A stretch of 64,000 nt of DNA from positions 8,659,917-8,723,916 of the forward strand of contig NC_026501.1 of NCBI RefSeq assembly GCF_000182925.2, given 5' to 3'. The DNA comes from Neurospora crassa OR74A (taxonomy: Eukaryota; Ascomycota; Sordariomycetes; Sordariales; Sordariaceae). The notes below the pieces were generated by a model, which saw nothing but the letters and a program-made list of their open reading frames with translations, was not told the origin of the DNA and did not search any database. Positions 11,679 to 24,674 of this stretch are shown here, in pieces (position 1 is the stretch's first letter; every line of letters starts with the position of its first letter). The position numbers and the translations under genes were made by a program.

Positions 11679-13721
11679 TGGATTCTCAACTGCGTGAAGA
11701 GGCCTTCATCTTTACTACTCGACTTGACTTTGATCTTTTCCATTCACCATGATTCGAATTTCAGTCAGTATCATGATATTTCCATCCAAACCACCCAATT
11801 TCCCGTCTTGGAGTGTCTGGAGGAGGAGCATCTCAGAAGGTATCAATTCCATGGCGCTCAACCAACCGCATCCTCGGGGCTGTTTGACGGATTCTGTCCA
11901 GATGACAGGATAGGTTTTGACGCCACTCCACCATGCGTATCTCTTTACGATCTCTTGATACGGACGAGTGTATTTTGATGTTGACTGCGGGACAGAAACG
12001 GAAAGTGCTGGTTGAGGTTTGAGAGAATGAATCCTGATGAATCATGCCAAGCTACCTGGCCGCCGTATCGTCGAGTGAGGCACAAGCAGATTCGCTTCTT
12101 TTCTAGAACATATCGAATCTCGCTGGTGAAGTTGAAGAAGAGTGGTGTTAATGTTGTTGGAGGCTGAACTGGGCAAGTAGAGGTACGTTACAGTCTGAAA
12201 AGGGCTAGTGGGATCCTTGAGAGGACTACAGCTGATGGCGGCCGATGGAGAGCTGAGATGGTGGGGCTTCAGGGCTTATCGATAGTGGTTGTATTAGGTG
12301 GGTTACACTGGCATCAGCCTGGCATGGAAGCTGTGCCCTGAACTGTGCCGCCGCAACACGTTCGACGACACAACACCTTTTCCTGTGTCTGGTAAAATCC
12401 ACGATCCAAGCATGCCACAGACGGGCACAGTCACGGGCAAACGCGACAAGCGAGACGAATTATCATAGCTTCCTGACCACCACCAGTACGTTGGAACGAT
12501 TCCCAAGCCGCGATGCCACCAGAGGCGTCGACGACAGCAGTGAATCTTGTCGCACGTGGCAGAGATCCAAACCCAGTCGATCCGGCCATGTTAACTCCAT
12601 CTGGCATAATACCAATCATGGACATCGACAAAGCCTGGGATAGGGGTTACTGTCAGTGTCAGGGCCGCTGCACTGCGGCTAGATCGTACGACCAATCCAT
12701 GTTGCTCTGCCCTGCCAAGACGACAAGAGTGCAGTTCCGAATCTTCCACACCAGAGATGACCCGAAGACCCGGTTTAGCTTGACACCAGATTGATACTGG
12801 ATGGTGCTGTGGGATGTCCAGCCCATCAACCTTAATGCTCCTTCAACTATCCACCCATTGGCCATCTGGAACCCCAGATGACACTCACGTTCGACATGAT
12901 TCACCATCAGCCCACAAACAGTTCACACAAAAGTACGGCCGAGGGTTTGAGGCAGAGCGTACCTTTGTTTACTTTCAGCCAGATTGGGAGAAAGGTCAGT
13001 AGGTTTGATGGCTTCAGCCTCTTTTGTCACGTTTCCACGCTGACCGAAAACCATGGCGATTTGGGCACGGAAAGAAGTTTCTTGGATGCTTTCTCATTCA
13101 GACTACCTTCTCACCCATGACATGTGCGCTACCAAGAAAGCCAATGCCCCTCAAAGCATTCTCACTGGCGACTGCGTTCATGTTGTGGGATCTGCAAGCA
13201 ACTTGTTCCTGCATTGAGGCTGTTCTCTCTTGTCCAGTGTCAGCTCCCCTTTGCTCCATTCCGAGTTAGGCCGAGAAGTTGAGAGCCTCACCCACAAGCT
13301 ATCTGTGCCTCTCATACACAATGGATTAAGGGAGTTTCGGTTCGGGTGGCATCAATTCCACACTTGGGGCTCATAACCTGTTACACCGTCAATATCATTA
13401 TGGTTTGAGACTGTGGGCCAATGGACACTCCGTCATGGAACCACTCGGTGCCTCGTACCTGCGTTGAAAAGCTTACGACAGATATCATGATGGAGTTTAC
13501 CCCAAGCAGGTTAACCACCTCGGAAAGGCATATGCCCCACAGACACACAAGGGTTGTGGTGATAGCTTCAACAACATCAACATTATGATTCATGTTGAAG
13601 AATCGCCGAATGTGGCCACGAGAGCATACACCTCTGCTCAGATGCTCAGTGTTGCCGCGATGCTCTCATCATCCACCCAATATGGGTGTTGAAGACGAAG
13701 AACACAATGGTGATCTCCAGG

Positions 13722-13727
13722 TATAAA
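13722..13727 (+). promoter_or_regulatory. TATA box of the plus-strand flavin oxidase
   Basis: TATAAA on the plus strand, about 190 bases before the ATG at 13913, followed by a long C/A/T-rich leader typical of well-expressed fungal genes. Confidence 0.5.
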
Positions 13728-13912
13728 GGAAGACTTGTTTCTCTCATTCTCGACGATAATTCTCATCATCACTCACATCATCATCTCAGCATCCACTCAT
13801 CCCTTCATCACTCAACACCAAAGCATCAAGAACCCCTTCAACCTCTTTCCAGCAACCAGCCACCTAACAATCCTGAGCGGCCTTCCTTGAGAACTCTACC
13901 AAAGACTTCAAG

Positions 13913-15478
13913 ATGCATCTGTCTTCCTCCCTTCTCTTCACCTCGGCCCTTCTTGCCGGGGGTATCAATGCCTCTCCTGCAACCAACGCCTACCGCCGCC
14001 AGGGGGCGGACATGAGAACCATTATTGGTGATACTACCCCGGTACTGTCCAACACCACCGCGGTGCACTTCCCCGGTTCGGGAGACTTCTTCAGTGTCAC
14101 GGAGCGTTGGGACGTCTACCGCCCACCCTCGTACCAGGCCGCCATCACGCCCACCACCGAGGCTGATATCGTGTCCTTGGTTAAGATGGCTAAGCAGCAC
14201 AACATCCCCTTCCTTGCTACTGGTGGCCGCCACGGCTATGGTACTTCCCTTGGCAAATGTCAGGAAGGTCTGGCCATCGACCTCAGCCACTTCAAAGATG
14301 TCAAGATTGACAAGCAACGTGAAACTGTAACCATCGGCCCCGGTGTCGTCTTTGCTGATGTCTTCCCGGTGGTTTCAGATGCTGGCTATCAGGTTCAGAC
14401 TGGTACCTGCAGCTGCGTTGGCATGATTGGCGCCACCATTGGCGCCGGAATTGGCCGTCTTGACGGTGTTCACGGTCTAGTCATTGATGCTCTCGAGTCC
14501 GTCCGCATGATCACTGCCAACGGCGACATTGTCGAGGCCTCCAAGACCAAGAACCCTGAACTCTTCTGGGGTATTCGTGGTGCCGGTGCCAACTTTGGCA
14601 TCATTACCCAGGCCACCTATAAGATGCACAAATCCATGGGTGACATCATCAGCTTCGATCTCATCTACGAGCCCGAGCAGAACGTCACTCTCTTCAACAC
14701 CGTCGCCAACATGTACCTCCCGCCCGGCCTGACGGTCGAGACCATCATGTCCTACAACCAGACCACCGAGAAGCCCACCATTATTGTCAGCAGCACCTAC
14801 GCCGGCGGCTCCGAGGCCGAGGCCCGCAGGTGGATGCAGCCGCTCCTTCGTTTGAACCCCTGGTACAAGGACATCAAGGCCATCCCTTGGAAGAGGATGA
14901 GCAAGGAAACCGCCCTGGGTTTGGACAAGGAGGTCTGCGCCAACTCTCAGGTCTTCGACATCTACGGTGTCAACCTCCGCCGTCACGACGCCAACACCTG
15001 GGTCAAGACCTTCAACAAGCTCGCCAAGTTCTGGAACGAGCAGCCCGCCGCACAATCCTCCTCCGTTGTCCTTGAGACCTGGCCCAACCAAGCCGTCGTC
15101 GCCGTGCCTGACTCTGAGACTGCCTACCCCTGGAGAGACGCTACCACCTATGTGTAAGTTGTCTTTACCCCATTCCCCTCGACTTTAACCAATCACTAAC
15201 AAAATTCCTACTACAGCATGATCCAGATGCGCTGGGACGCTCCCGGTAACCCAGTTGAGACTGTCGCCGACGCCATGGGCCGCGAGCTTCGCAACGACTT
15301 CGCCAAGACCTCGGGTTACAACGGCCTCACCGTCTACGTCAACTACGCCCACGGCGACGAGACTCCCGAGCAGATGTACGGCCGCAACAAGCTCCACCGT
15401 CTTGCGAAGCTCAAGAAGCAGTATGACCCTTCGTCCGTCTTTGGATTCCACAACCCTCTTCCTACTAGCTACCCTTAA
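13913..15478 (+). CDS. Secreted FAD-linked oxidase, BBE/AA7-like, 500 aa
   Basis: Two exons (13913-15153, 15217-15478) give 500 aa. It has a clear signal peptide (about 1-20). In the FAD domain, GGRHGYG supplies the flavin-linking His107, and GTCSCVGMIG supplies Cys166 at the position of the second flavin bond, so bicovalent FAD is likely. The C-terminus has the BBE pattern YVNYAHGDE and a YDPSSVFGFHNP end. The codon bias towards C-ending codons suggests good expression. It is a distant paralogue of the divergent gene at 9776-11584, with fewer introns. Secreted members of this family are often carbohydrate oxidases (CAZy AA7), which would fit the LPMO in the same window; others tailor secondary metabolites. 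Confidence 0.92.
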
Positions 15479-16194
15479 GTGGCTAGCTTAGGACCTTGAC
15501 AATTCGACCTTGCGCTGAGGTGGTGAGATGTTTGAAGAACAATTGTGGATGCATATGAGCTGCAGAGCTCATGGGTGTTTGATTTTGGCTTTCTGCTTGC
15601 TTGTTTGTTTGTTATAGACTTGGCTTCTAGACCTTGGGGGTGGCTTTCTGCTTGCTAGTGGTTGATTTCATTTTTCTCGCTAGACATTTCCTACTACTTT
15701 TAGAACATTGTGTACACACATAGACATATTATCCTACATAGACATAGACATACATCTTGTATCACATCATATTTCCCACCTTGACAGATAACCGTGAATT
15801 TTCAAATTTCCAAAAACAGTTTTCCAGACGCATGAGACCAGAATGCGGTTCCCGGAAAACTCAGGTTCGAATCACGTTCTTCGTCCACTACGACGCTCAC
15901 CACGTTCAACCTCCTTTGTACATTGACAACACTTTCTAAATATTATGCCGTATTTACGAGGATTTTCCCATCCTGCTACAACCTTTGGTACCAGCCCTTA
16001 CCCAGCGAACCACGGACCCAGCTGGATCCAGGCGGGAACCCCGATCGCCCCGTCTCCACATTACAACCATGGACTAAGCAACCCACCGCCCCACACCAAC
16101 AAAAAGAAAAAAAAAAGTTTTTCTCATCATGTGCTACATAGGTTCTAACTTCCGGGCGTCTTTCCATCAAACACATCGGACCATATCAGTTCAA
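15479..16194. other. Intergenic
   Basis: 3' flank of the flavin oxidase and 5' flank of tRNA-Glu; T-rich tracts but no gene seen. Confidence 0.6.
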
Positions 16195-16286
16195 TCGGGT
16201 ATGGTGTAGCGGTAACATCGTTGACTCTCACTTCTCAGGAGTGACTGCTCTCTCAACAGCCCCGGGTTCGACTCCCGGTATCCGAG
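16195..16286 (+). tRNA. tRNA-Glu(CTC) with intron
   Basis: The acceptor stem TCGGGTA pairs with TATCCGA, and the T arm is CCGGG-TTCGACT-CCCGG. The anticodon stem is GTTGA/TCAAC. The loop reads CTCTCA then C, with anticodon CTC at 16227-16229. A 21-nt intron (16231-16251) follows base 37, the canonical site. The discriminator base is G. A short T-run downstream (around 16299) fits Pol III termination. Confidence 0.93.
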
Positions 16287-16984
16287 TCTCAATAACTTTT
16301 TTGATTTTTTTTTTCTGTTCTCAATTTACCTTTTCTTCTTCTGTTATTGTTCCTTCTTGGAGCTTGATGCTTGTTGCTCAGTCAGATAGATGTGCTCAGA
16401 AAAGCACTCCGAGAAAAAGTCCTTGGTAGGGATGTTATTTTACATTTACGCCTTTTTGTTTGTCTGCTTTTTTGAAGAAATGTTTGTCTGGTGCAGAAAA
16501 GAATAATCATGGGCATATATTGTTCAAAGGTGATCGGTCGGTCGTATGGAACTTGGATCTTTAAGAATCACTTGCTACTTACCAGATGGTTCGGAGCCGC
16601 ATCTGGATTGTTCGCAACGGGACCGACCGTTCATGATTTTTGTAGCATTGCAAATTTCGGCGGACTCAATCTCGCTATCTATCTCGTTTAGTTTCGCAGA
16701 TGTTAGTAACTAACATCTTGTCCGTTAACATTATCCGTTCGTTTATTCATTTTCCTCCACCTGTTCATCCCTTCCTCATACACATACACACACACATGCA
16801 CCACTAATCTTTTCGTCCGATTACTTACTACGTCCACTCGACTTAAGAACATATTAAAGGTTGAAGAGCTACATCTTGCGACTGGTTTTGGCCAGTGAAA
16901 CTATAAAAAAAAATAAAGTCACTACTAGATAAGATCAACGAGAGGATCCACACATGAACGAAAATTACCGCAAAAAAAGAAACT
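16287..16984. other. Intergenic between two tRNA genes
   Basis: AT-rich in part, with T-runs after each tRNA; no coding region or further RNA gene recognised. Confidence 0.6.
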
Positions 16985-17084
16985 TGCCCAATAACAGGAT
17001 TGAACTGTTGACCTTCGCATGGACTTGATATCAGGTAGAAACCAGATATTAGTACGACGCTCTAACCAGCTGAGCTAATCGGGC
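16985..17084 (-). tRNA. tRNA-Ile(AAT) with intron
   Basis: Read on the minus strand: acceptor GCCCGAT pairs with ATTGGGC, D arm GCTC...GAGC, anticodon stem TCGTA/TGCGA, anticodon AAT, and a 26-nt intron (17021-17046) after base 37. The T arm is AACAG-TTCAATC-CTGTT and the discriminator A. A second copy, inverted, lies at 53220-53320 and differs only within the intron. Confidence 0.94.
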
Positions 17085-17612
17085 TTTGTTGAATGCTGGG
17101 CTTTTTGGATGCACTTATGTTTACGCACCGACAGCGGAAGAAATGCTGCGATGTGGTTGGCGACAGCATTGCATATTGTGATACTTTATACATTCTCGTG
17201 GTGGAGAAACCTGGATGAAAAACAGCCTATTTGGCTGTGATGAGAATCGATGCATGGTCACTTTCCCGTCCTTGTAGGTTGGTATTACTCGGTTCTGTCC
17301 GAGTACAAGTCGGAGTGTTCACCGAGTAGGGACACCATAATATAGATAAAGAATTCCGCGAGTTATTGTGAACAGTGCTGATGACCCAGGGCTATACTTA
17401 GCAGGAATATAGACAATTTGATAGTAGCCAGAGCATAAGAAAATATTTGATACTAATGAAGGAGATTGATTCAACTAGTAAACGTAAAGAAATCACGGAT
17501 CCAATCTACCATCGCACGACACCCAAGACGACAAGAAAATCATGAATCATGACAAACAACAAAGAAAACAACAACATCAACATCGCAGACCAAAGCCCAA
17601 GATCAAGAGAAC
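17085..17612. other. Intergenic
   Basis: 5' flank of tRNA-Ile and 3' flank of the FAD monooxygenase. A short inverted pair (TACTCGGT...ACCGAGTA, near 17287-17330) is present; no gene seen. Confidence 0.5.
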
Positions 17613-19032
17613 TTAAACAACAACTTTCCTAGCCCACGGCACCCTCCCACCCCTCCCCTCAAACGGCACAAACCTTAAAATCTGTCCCTGCCTAATCAGC
17701 AACACCGAAACCAACAAGCCCTTTGCAAAAGTCTCCATATCGCACCACGGCAGGACGAACCGATCCCAGAACCAGCTGACCCATCCCTTCTTCACCACCT
17801 CCCTAATCATCGCATGTCCACCATTCCAAATCGGCTTGACCTCGGTCTTTCGATCCTCCTGATACCTTCCGAAGGCACCCTCCAACTCCTCCGTCGACGG
17901 CTCCTCCTCCTTTTCACGCTGCCGAGAAAGGAGAGAGTGCAACTCATTAGCCAACACAGCTCCCGAGTGCAACCCACACGTCATCCCCAGCCCATTAACA
18001 CTCGTACTCTTATGCACCGCATCGCCTACCAACACAATGCGATCAAAGAACCAGTTATCGAGAAAGCCTTCCTCCTGGTTCAACATCCTCGTCGACTTCC
18101 TCTGCACCTTGGCCCACACATCACCAAACTTGACGCCAGGACAGACGGCAACGTCCGCCAGAGAGGCAGCGTACGCATCCATTTCTTCGTCCGAGTATCG
18201 CGGACTGCGCTCGCTCGTCGGACCACCGGGTAGCGGCTTCAAAGTGACAAACTGCACAATGTCCTTGGTGGCCAAGCACTGGACCACGGCACCGCCCTCC
18301 CCGCCCCCGCCTCTTGACTCGAAAAAGACTTCGGGCTCGATGCCCAAGTCAACGTTGGACGCCCGGCCGAAAATGCCGTAAAAGGTCGAGACCATGGGCT
18401 TGTTGGCCAGACGCGCCGGGTTGAGCGCGTGCTGGGCTACGAGCGAGTCCATGATTTGCCGCGTGCGGGAGTGCACGCCGTCGGCGCCGACGACGATGGA
18501 GCCCTGGATGAGGGAGCCGTCGGCGAGGTGGACGTGCACGCCGGTGGCGTGGGGGCGGATGTCGGTGACGCGGGAGTTGACGCGGATGTTGGATTCCCGG
18601 CCTTTGAGATGGTTGTAGAGAATTTTGACGAGCTCGGAGCGGAGGAGGGGAAGAAAGGGGTAGCCGTGGCTGGTGGTTGGGGGTCGAGGTTGTTAGTTGA
18701 AAGGGACAGAAGAGAGAGATGGAAGATAGGGAGATAATTCACTTGTCCTGCATGGCATCCCAGAAGTTGCTGGTGGTGGTTACTTGGCCATTGTCGCCGA
18801 AGAGACGCTTCTTGTGGTGGATACCTAAAGCGACATTTTCAAGGTCCGCGAGGAGGCCGATTTGGTCGAAGAGGCGTACTGTCTGGGGCCAGGTGAAGAG
18901 AAGCTGCCCCGAGATGTTCAGGACGGTGTCTTGTTGTTCTAGTATCACATAGTCGATGTTGGCCCGCTCAAAGGCGTGGGCCATGTAGAGCCCAACAGGG
19001 CCGCCACCCACGATGATGACTTTGAAGGTCAT
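17613..19032 (-). CDS. FAD-dependent monooxygenase, 448 aa
   Basis: Two exons (19032-18743, 18669-17613) give 448 aa. It is a group A flavoprotein monooxygenase: dinucleotide fold VGGGPVG (9-14) at the N-terminus, DG motif GADG (158-161), and GD motif VGDAVHKSTSVNGLGM (from about 311) that binds the FAD ribityl chain. These enzymes use NAD(P)H and O2 to hydroxylate or epoxidise. The C-terminal 80 residues are hydrophobic and aromatic, as in the membrane-associated epoxidases and hydroxylases of fungal terpenoid and meroterpenoid pathways. The neighbouring epoxide-hydrolase-like gene fits an epoxidation-opening pair, but the substrate is unknown. A salicylate-hydroxylase-like role is the alternative. 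Confidence 0.9.
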
Positions 19033-20879
19033 GATGAATCGAAACGTGATGGGGCGATGAATATGGATCGGAGTTGAAGTATTACAATTGTTGGCTTAGC
19101 ACATTGGTGGGTGTATCTCGGCTTATAGTAAGTCTACTGCCGATCATCTTCCAGCGCCGTCACGATGTCCCGTCGCCAGAGACCGCCGTGCTGACTGGCC
19201 TGCGATCCCGACCATTCGGCGGCGGTGAACGGCAGATAATGAACACCATCGGTGAAAAAGGTTAGTGGTACATTTTTACAGCATTCTCGACTGTTTCCAG
19301 CACCTATAACAACTATATCGGCTACTCTATCGCATGCTTGAAGTCATAGTGATCGTCCGATCTCTTGCCTTAGGAACGGTGCTTCCAAACAGCCACATGG
19401 GAACTTGTGTTTCCGAACTGTTGCTTGCACCACACGGTCCTTTCTACTGCTTGCCCACGTTCTGATAACCGTGATCGGCAAGTTGTACGGCTCGAGTGGT
19501 ATAACTGATGGACGTGTTGCATGGCTGCTGCTCTGAAGGTTGGGAACATTGGTATCCGGGATAGCTTCCGAAGCGGACAGGAGCCGTGTGGTACTGAGAG
19601 AATCGGACTCTATTCCGGGCAGAAATGTGCCAAGCTGAGAGTGTTTGTCCGATAGAGCTCTCCTCCGTGACTAGTCCGGCGCATAGGGCTAGACCACTCC
19701 ATCAAGGGACCCTGATTCTGCACGGTCCCTATGTAAACCCTCCGGCCTTCAACAGGACTCGAATCGCAGGGAGGGGAAGATGGGTGTGGACGGCTGTGGA
19801 ACGAAAATAGTATCAGCCTACATCGTGTAATACGCTTGTTGGTTAGCAGATTGTTTTCCCTTTCTTGCGTACTACCACTGCGGCCGCATCATAAATGGAA
19901 CATCACCCCCCACATGCGCCTTGTGGTGTCTCGGGCGCATTTCGCATTTTGAGCATTTACCGGTTCGAGGACCCGAAGATCATCTGCCTCAGATCAGCAA
20001 ATCACATGCCAAACAACCGATTGCCGCCATCGATTGCCGTGTTCCCGTTCCCGTCTTTCCATGTCGTGGGGGCTGACTCAGAAACGCTGTGCGACCATCA
20101 CAAAGACGGCAACATGTCTTGGACTGGTTGGATCCGGCGCTGAGCTGCACCCTCTCTGGTTCACAATGCGCCTGCGTTTCATTCTCTTGGAGACGGGTAG
20201 AGCTTCGGCTCCTGCGCAGGACCAGTAAGGGACTTTTGTGCGGCACGGGTCGGAAATGTTGGTCACATTGTTGATGGCAGAGACATGGCGACGGAGTGAT
20301 TCAATTGGACGTTGGTGGTTCGAAGGATGAGGTTGGAAGAAGGATGAGGACCCTGCTGTTAGTGGCAGCACTAACAATTAGCCCTGTAGCTAGCACTGCA
20401 ACGGTCCCCTGTAGATCAGACCCATAGTGGGGTGGTGGGGTAGCTGTCTATGCAAATATGCGTATATCCGTTAAAGGAATATCTCCCGCGGGGTTGTTTT
20501 CAACAACAACACCGACATGGCGATGGGAACACCAGGGCAATCCGAGACAAAGAAACTTCCTTGGAAGTGCCAGTCCACTGGAGGCCCGATACCTCCTATG
20601 CGCTCGGTATTTGACCAATCGCCTCACCGAACAAGGTGAACACCACTTTTGAACGGCAGCCGGCGACATGTTGGTTGTGACCTTCAAGACGTTCACGAAC
20701 TGGGACACATGAGAGAAAAAAAAGGGTAGTTTCGTGGTTCCCTTCTTCTAATGGAGGAGAAGACCACATCAAGATCATCAGACCGTATTGTCCAAGTTGA
20801 CATTTACCATATCCTCAATCCATGGCAACGATTGAAATCAAGAACCAAAACTGACCTGCATTCCCTAGATTCTCCTACC
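19033..20879. other. Intergenic, 1.8 kb
   Basis: Promoter side of the FAD monooxygenase and 3' side of the alpha/beta hydrolase. Several short ORFs occur on both strands, but none has codon bias, a domain or splice context that I would accept. Confidence 0.5.
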
Positions 20880-21996
20880 TCACAAAAACTGCTGCAAGAA
20901 CTCCCCAACAAGCTTGTTGACCTCCTCTGGCGTGTGAATCAAGACCCAATGCGACGCTTCAGGAATCACCTCTTTCCTCAGCCCCTTAGCAAAGTACTTT
21001 TCCATGCCGTCGGTCAGCTCCGGCGGCAACGCAGGATCATGACCGACCATCACAATCATCGCTGGCACCTGGAACTGCCAGTTTTCGCACTTCTCAGCCA
21101 GCGGTAACTCATCCTCCAAGTTGATCTCCCGTGTGCGATACCAATTCATGGGTCCTCGTATGCCATTGCGCGAGTACTCCTCAACTAAGTCCGAATACCA
21201 GTTAGACCAAGGTCACGGGAATGATAACAATCAGAGAAAAAAATAAATGAACAGACATACCATAAAAATCCATAACCTCCTCGCTCACCAAAGGCGACCC
21301 CCCCACCTCCTCCAACTTAGCAACATCCACCCCCTTCCACGGATCAAAAGCCATCACTCCCCCGTCCTCTTTTGCTAACCCCCCAAACATGGCATTCAAC
21401 CACCCCCTCAACCTCTCCTTACTCCCCCCGTTCACCGCCTCCTCCACCTCCCCCCTGGCATTCTGCAACTGATAGCCCAACTCCGGATGCCTCTCGATAT
21501 GCTCCTCCAAGCTCGTCACTTTCGTCTCCGGCGGGCTATAAGGAATACAAAATGCAAAAATCCCCTTGATCAGCTCCGGGTAGTAAAGCGCCAATCTCCA
21601 TCCCAAGAAAGCCCCCCAGTCGTGGGTTCCCAGGAGAACTGGTTGTCCCGAAGGGTTAACTTGGCGGATGATGTGCGTCATGTGAAAAGAGAGGTTCTTC
21701 AAAGAGTATTCGGACGGGGAAGAAGGGGCGGAGGTGAGGCCGTAGCCGAGCATGTCGGGGATGATGACGCGGAGGCCCAGAGATAAAAGAAAGGGGACTT
21801 GATAGCGCCAGCCGAGGGAGAGGTCGGGCCAGCCGTGCAGGAGGAGGACGGTGGCTGTTGGGTGGGGGAAGGAGGCCGAGTCGGGGTTGGCGAGGAGGTA
21901 GTGGTAGGTTAGAGAGGTGGAGGGGATGGTGATGTAGTGGTGGGTGACCCGGGGGTCGTGGGGGGTGAGGGCGTCGGGGGACATGATGCCTGACAT
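20880..21996 (-). CDS. Epoxide-hydrolase-like alpha/beta hydrolase, 346 aa
   Basis: Two exons (21996-21261, 21184-20880) give 346 aa. The motif order is that of soluble epoxide hydrolases: oxyanion-hole HGWPD (54-58), nucleophile Asp126 in GTHDWGA, lid Tyr261 in NWYRT, acid Asp295 in VGHDPALP, and catalytic His324 in EASHWV. The enzyme would open an epoxide to a diol through an alkyl-enzyme ester; no signal peptide is seen. An in-frame ATG four codons in is an alternative start. It is codirectional with the short-chain dehydrogenase downstream of its promoter and close to the FAD monooxygenase, so a joint role is plausible. Confidence 0.9.
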
Positions 21997-22524
21997 ATGA
22001 TAGGTGAGTAGGAAGGAAAATATTGAGAGTCGAGGGTAGAAAAAGAGAATAACAGGTAGAATGGTGGGAATATGGTGCCTTATACTTGACTTACACGATT
22101 AGAGAATTGCTTCGGAGCATTTGTTAAAATGTCGATCGGAGGGTTGTTTACTGCACAATATAACTTGTCTGTGAACTCTATACTTTGAGCATGTGTAATG
22201 TCAAGGTTCATCATGGGGTCTATGTCAGCATGGGATGACATCGCTGACGAATTTTCTCTCCTCTCGGGTAATAGTTCCAGGGGCTTATATCCGACTTTAA
22301 GTATGGCAGCACTTCTTTCCCGCAGTGTTGACTCTCTTGTCGGGTTACTGTCTCTCTCGTTCGATATTCAGTCATGTATGATTCAGCATCTCACAAATGC
22401 TAGGGGACATCAATCTGCATATAAGCTCATTGAATTTGTTTATTTGGATCTCTATCGTGTATGTTCCCACAAACAATGTCTAATTCAGCTGCTCGCTATC
22501 GACTCTAAGCCATCAAACCCCCGT
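21997..22524. other. Intergenic, promoter of the epoxide hydrolase
   Basis: Lies upstream of the minus-strand hydrolase and after the stop of the minus-strand dehydrogenase. No additional gene is supported. Confidence 0.5.
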
Positions 22525-23433
22525 TTACCATGGCACCTCAGTACCATCAACAGCATTGTAAAACTTGCCGTTAGACTCCTTCGTGAGGCCGTCGATCTAT
22601 GATTTAGAAATAGTGTCAGCACTCAAATTAAATTTTCCCAGTAGAACAGAAGATGAAACTTACCAGCTTAACAACACTGGCCGCACTATCCCCCACCGTC
22701 ACCGGCGCCTTATCCCCCATCCCAACCTTCTGCGCAACCCAGTTACCTGGTCCAGTCTGGACCAAGCCCGGGTGCAGCGCAATAGTAGTCATCCACTCCT
22801 TCTGGCTGCTCGCAATACCAGCCGTAAGCCAGTTCAGCGCCGCCTTCGCGCCTCCATACGCCGGCAGGATCCAGGCCGCCAACGGATCAACCAAGCCAAT
22901 ACTTCCTGCAGTAGTCGACACGCTGGCCCACTTGGGCTCAGTGCCCTTCTTGAGCAGCGGCAAGAGCGCCTGGAAGAGGAGCAAAGGGCCAATGGCGTTG
23001 ATGTGGTAGTTCTCCAGCATGTCCTTGGTATCAACCTCCTCGATGGGAACGGTGGAAGGCATGGCGCCCGCGTTGGCGATGGCGATGTCAATGTGATCGA
23101 TTCCCTGGGCACGAATGGCCTCGACGGCGGCGGCGGGGTCGGTGGAGGAGGTGGACTCGATGTGCACGAGAAGAAGCTTGGAGCCAGGAGGAGCGGTGGG
23201 AGAGGCCTTGAGCTCGGCGACGGAGGGCGTGGAGACGTCGCGGACGGAGCCGATGACGATGTGGTGGGGACGGGAGAGGTAGAGCTTGGCGATGCCGGCG
23301 CCGATGCCTAGGAGGAGAGTTGGTTAGTTTGCTGTGGATCTTGCAAAGGGGATTGAAACTGAGAGGTTGAGGGGGCGTGAGTACCCTTGCCTACACCACT
23401 GATGAAAACGACGGTGGAATCTGTTACAGCCAT
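22525..23433 (-). CDS. Short-chain dehydrogenase/reductase, 254 aa
   Basis: Three exons (23433-23385, 23307-22664, 22596-22525) give 254 aa, normal for a classical SDR. The cofactor loop is SGVGKGIGAGIA near residue 12, the NAG motif is NAGAMPS, and the active site is YGGAKAALN (Tyr-x3-Lys). The short first exon (49 nt) splits the cofactor-binding loop, and a 24-codon last exon adds the C-terminus. It resembles fungal sniffer/norsolorinic-ketoreductase-type carbonyl reductases. The substrate is unknown; its place beside other redox enzymes suggests tailoring of a metabolite. Confidence 0.9.
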
Positions 23434-24674
23434 GGTGATGTCCGGTCCTTGGTGGATTTGGTGTTCTGGGGCTAGTGGTGGTGCTCGAAGAGGATGGAGG
23501 CTCCGAGCTGTAGAAGCAATGCTGTTGTCACCACGGAGCCTTTTAAAGGACTACAGATAGTCATGACAATATGGATCTGTCACTTTTATGGAGAGAATGG
23601 CTGACCAAGCTGTCCGTCCGCCGTGGTCTCCCATCATGATGTCTCGAAATGACGACGAGCTGGGCGGGCAGGATACGAGGCGGTGTCATGCTGGGCCGCC
23701 AGTGCGACCACATAGTGCCTGGACTCGGTTGGCATCATTGGCGACAGGTCCCTCGATCTTTGTCTTGTTTGAGAAAGCCAGCTCCAAGCTTAGAAACACG
23801 ACAGGAAGTCATGTATCGGTCGCCTTGAGTAACGTGAGCCGGAGAGTTTTTGGGAACACTTTCCATGATGCCCCTGTTGCGGCAAGGGATTTTTGTGCCT
23901 GGAGCGCCGGACCGTCCTTACAGGCTCTACAGCGGCTGGTTCAGTGGACAAGGGCGACTGAAGAGCCAAGGGTCCCCTTGCTCTCGTATCTGATTGGTCC
24001 AGACACCCTGGCGGCTGCCGAAACGGGCAAAAAGTCTTGTAGTCACCGGCATGGAGGGGATCCACCTTGGATCACCAGGGCACGACAGGTACCTCCAGAC
24101 AGACCAGACGGAGAAGTGTTGACAACACCGATCGAACCTCCCCTACTATCGTCTGCCTTGTGAGTACTCTTGCGATGAATATCCCAGATACCGTTACACA
24201 TAAACCGCCGTGGTGAAGTATCCTGAAGATCCTCAGTTTTGCAAGGCAATGCCAGGCTCTTGTTCCGTGTATGCTGACGCCATTCGTCCCCCTAGGCGAT
24301 GCCAAGGCTCGGAGCAACATGTTGCTTACCCACCGACGAGTTCGACAAATATCTCTGCCCCCCCCGCGCGGACTTGATTGCTCTTGGATATCACTCTGCG
24401 AGGATCTTGAGACCTCATATCCTTTTCCGGTCTGAGGCATCAACGGAGGTATCACCATCATTCTCTCTGAATGTTCAAGCGGATGATCATTGCCGTGCCA
24501 TCAAATTCCAAATTGTCTGCGGATACGGATCCATAACATGACTCTGAGAGAACCAAGTCATTTCTGGACATCATGTTCACTCACTCTTACCCCCCTTCTC
24601 CTCCTCCTCATCACTCACCCACCATCGCTCGCTCGTCATCCAGCACTCGACCATCATCACTGAGCAAATCCAAG
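23434..24674. promoter_or_regulatory. Divergent promoter region of two dehydrogenases
   Basis: 1.2 kb between head-to-head SDR genes. C/T-rich just before the plus-strand start. Short ORFs here look random. Confidence 0.5.

Larger units (their letters stand above)
11585..13912. promoter_or_regulatory. Divergent promoter region of the two flavin oxidases
   Basis: This 2.3-kb region lies between two oppositely transcribed flavin-oxidase genes and has no coding region I can support. TATA-like boxes sit close to each start (11673-11678 minus; 13722-13727 plus). Confidence 0.5.
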
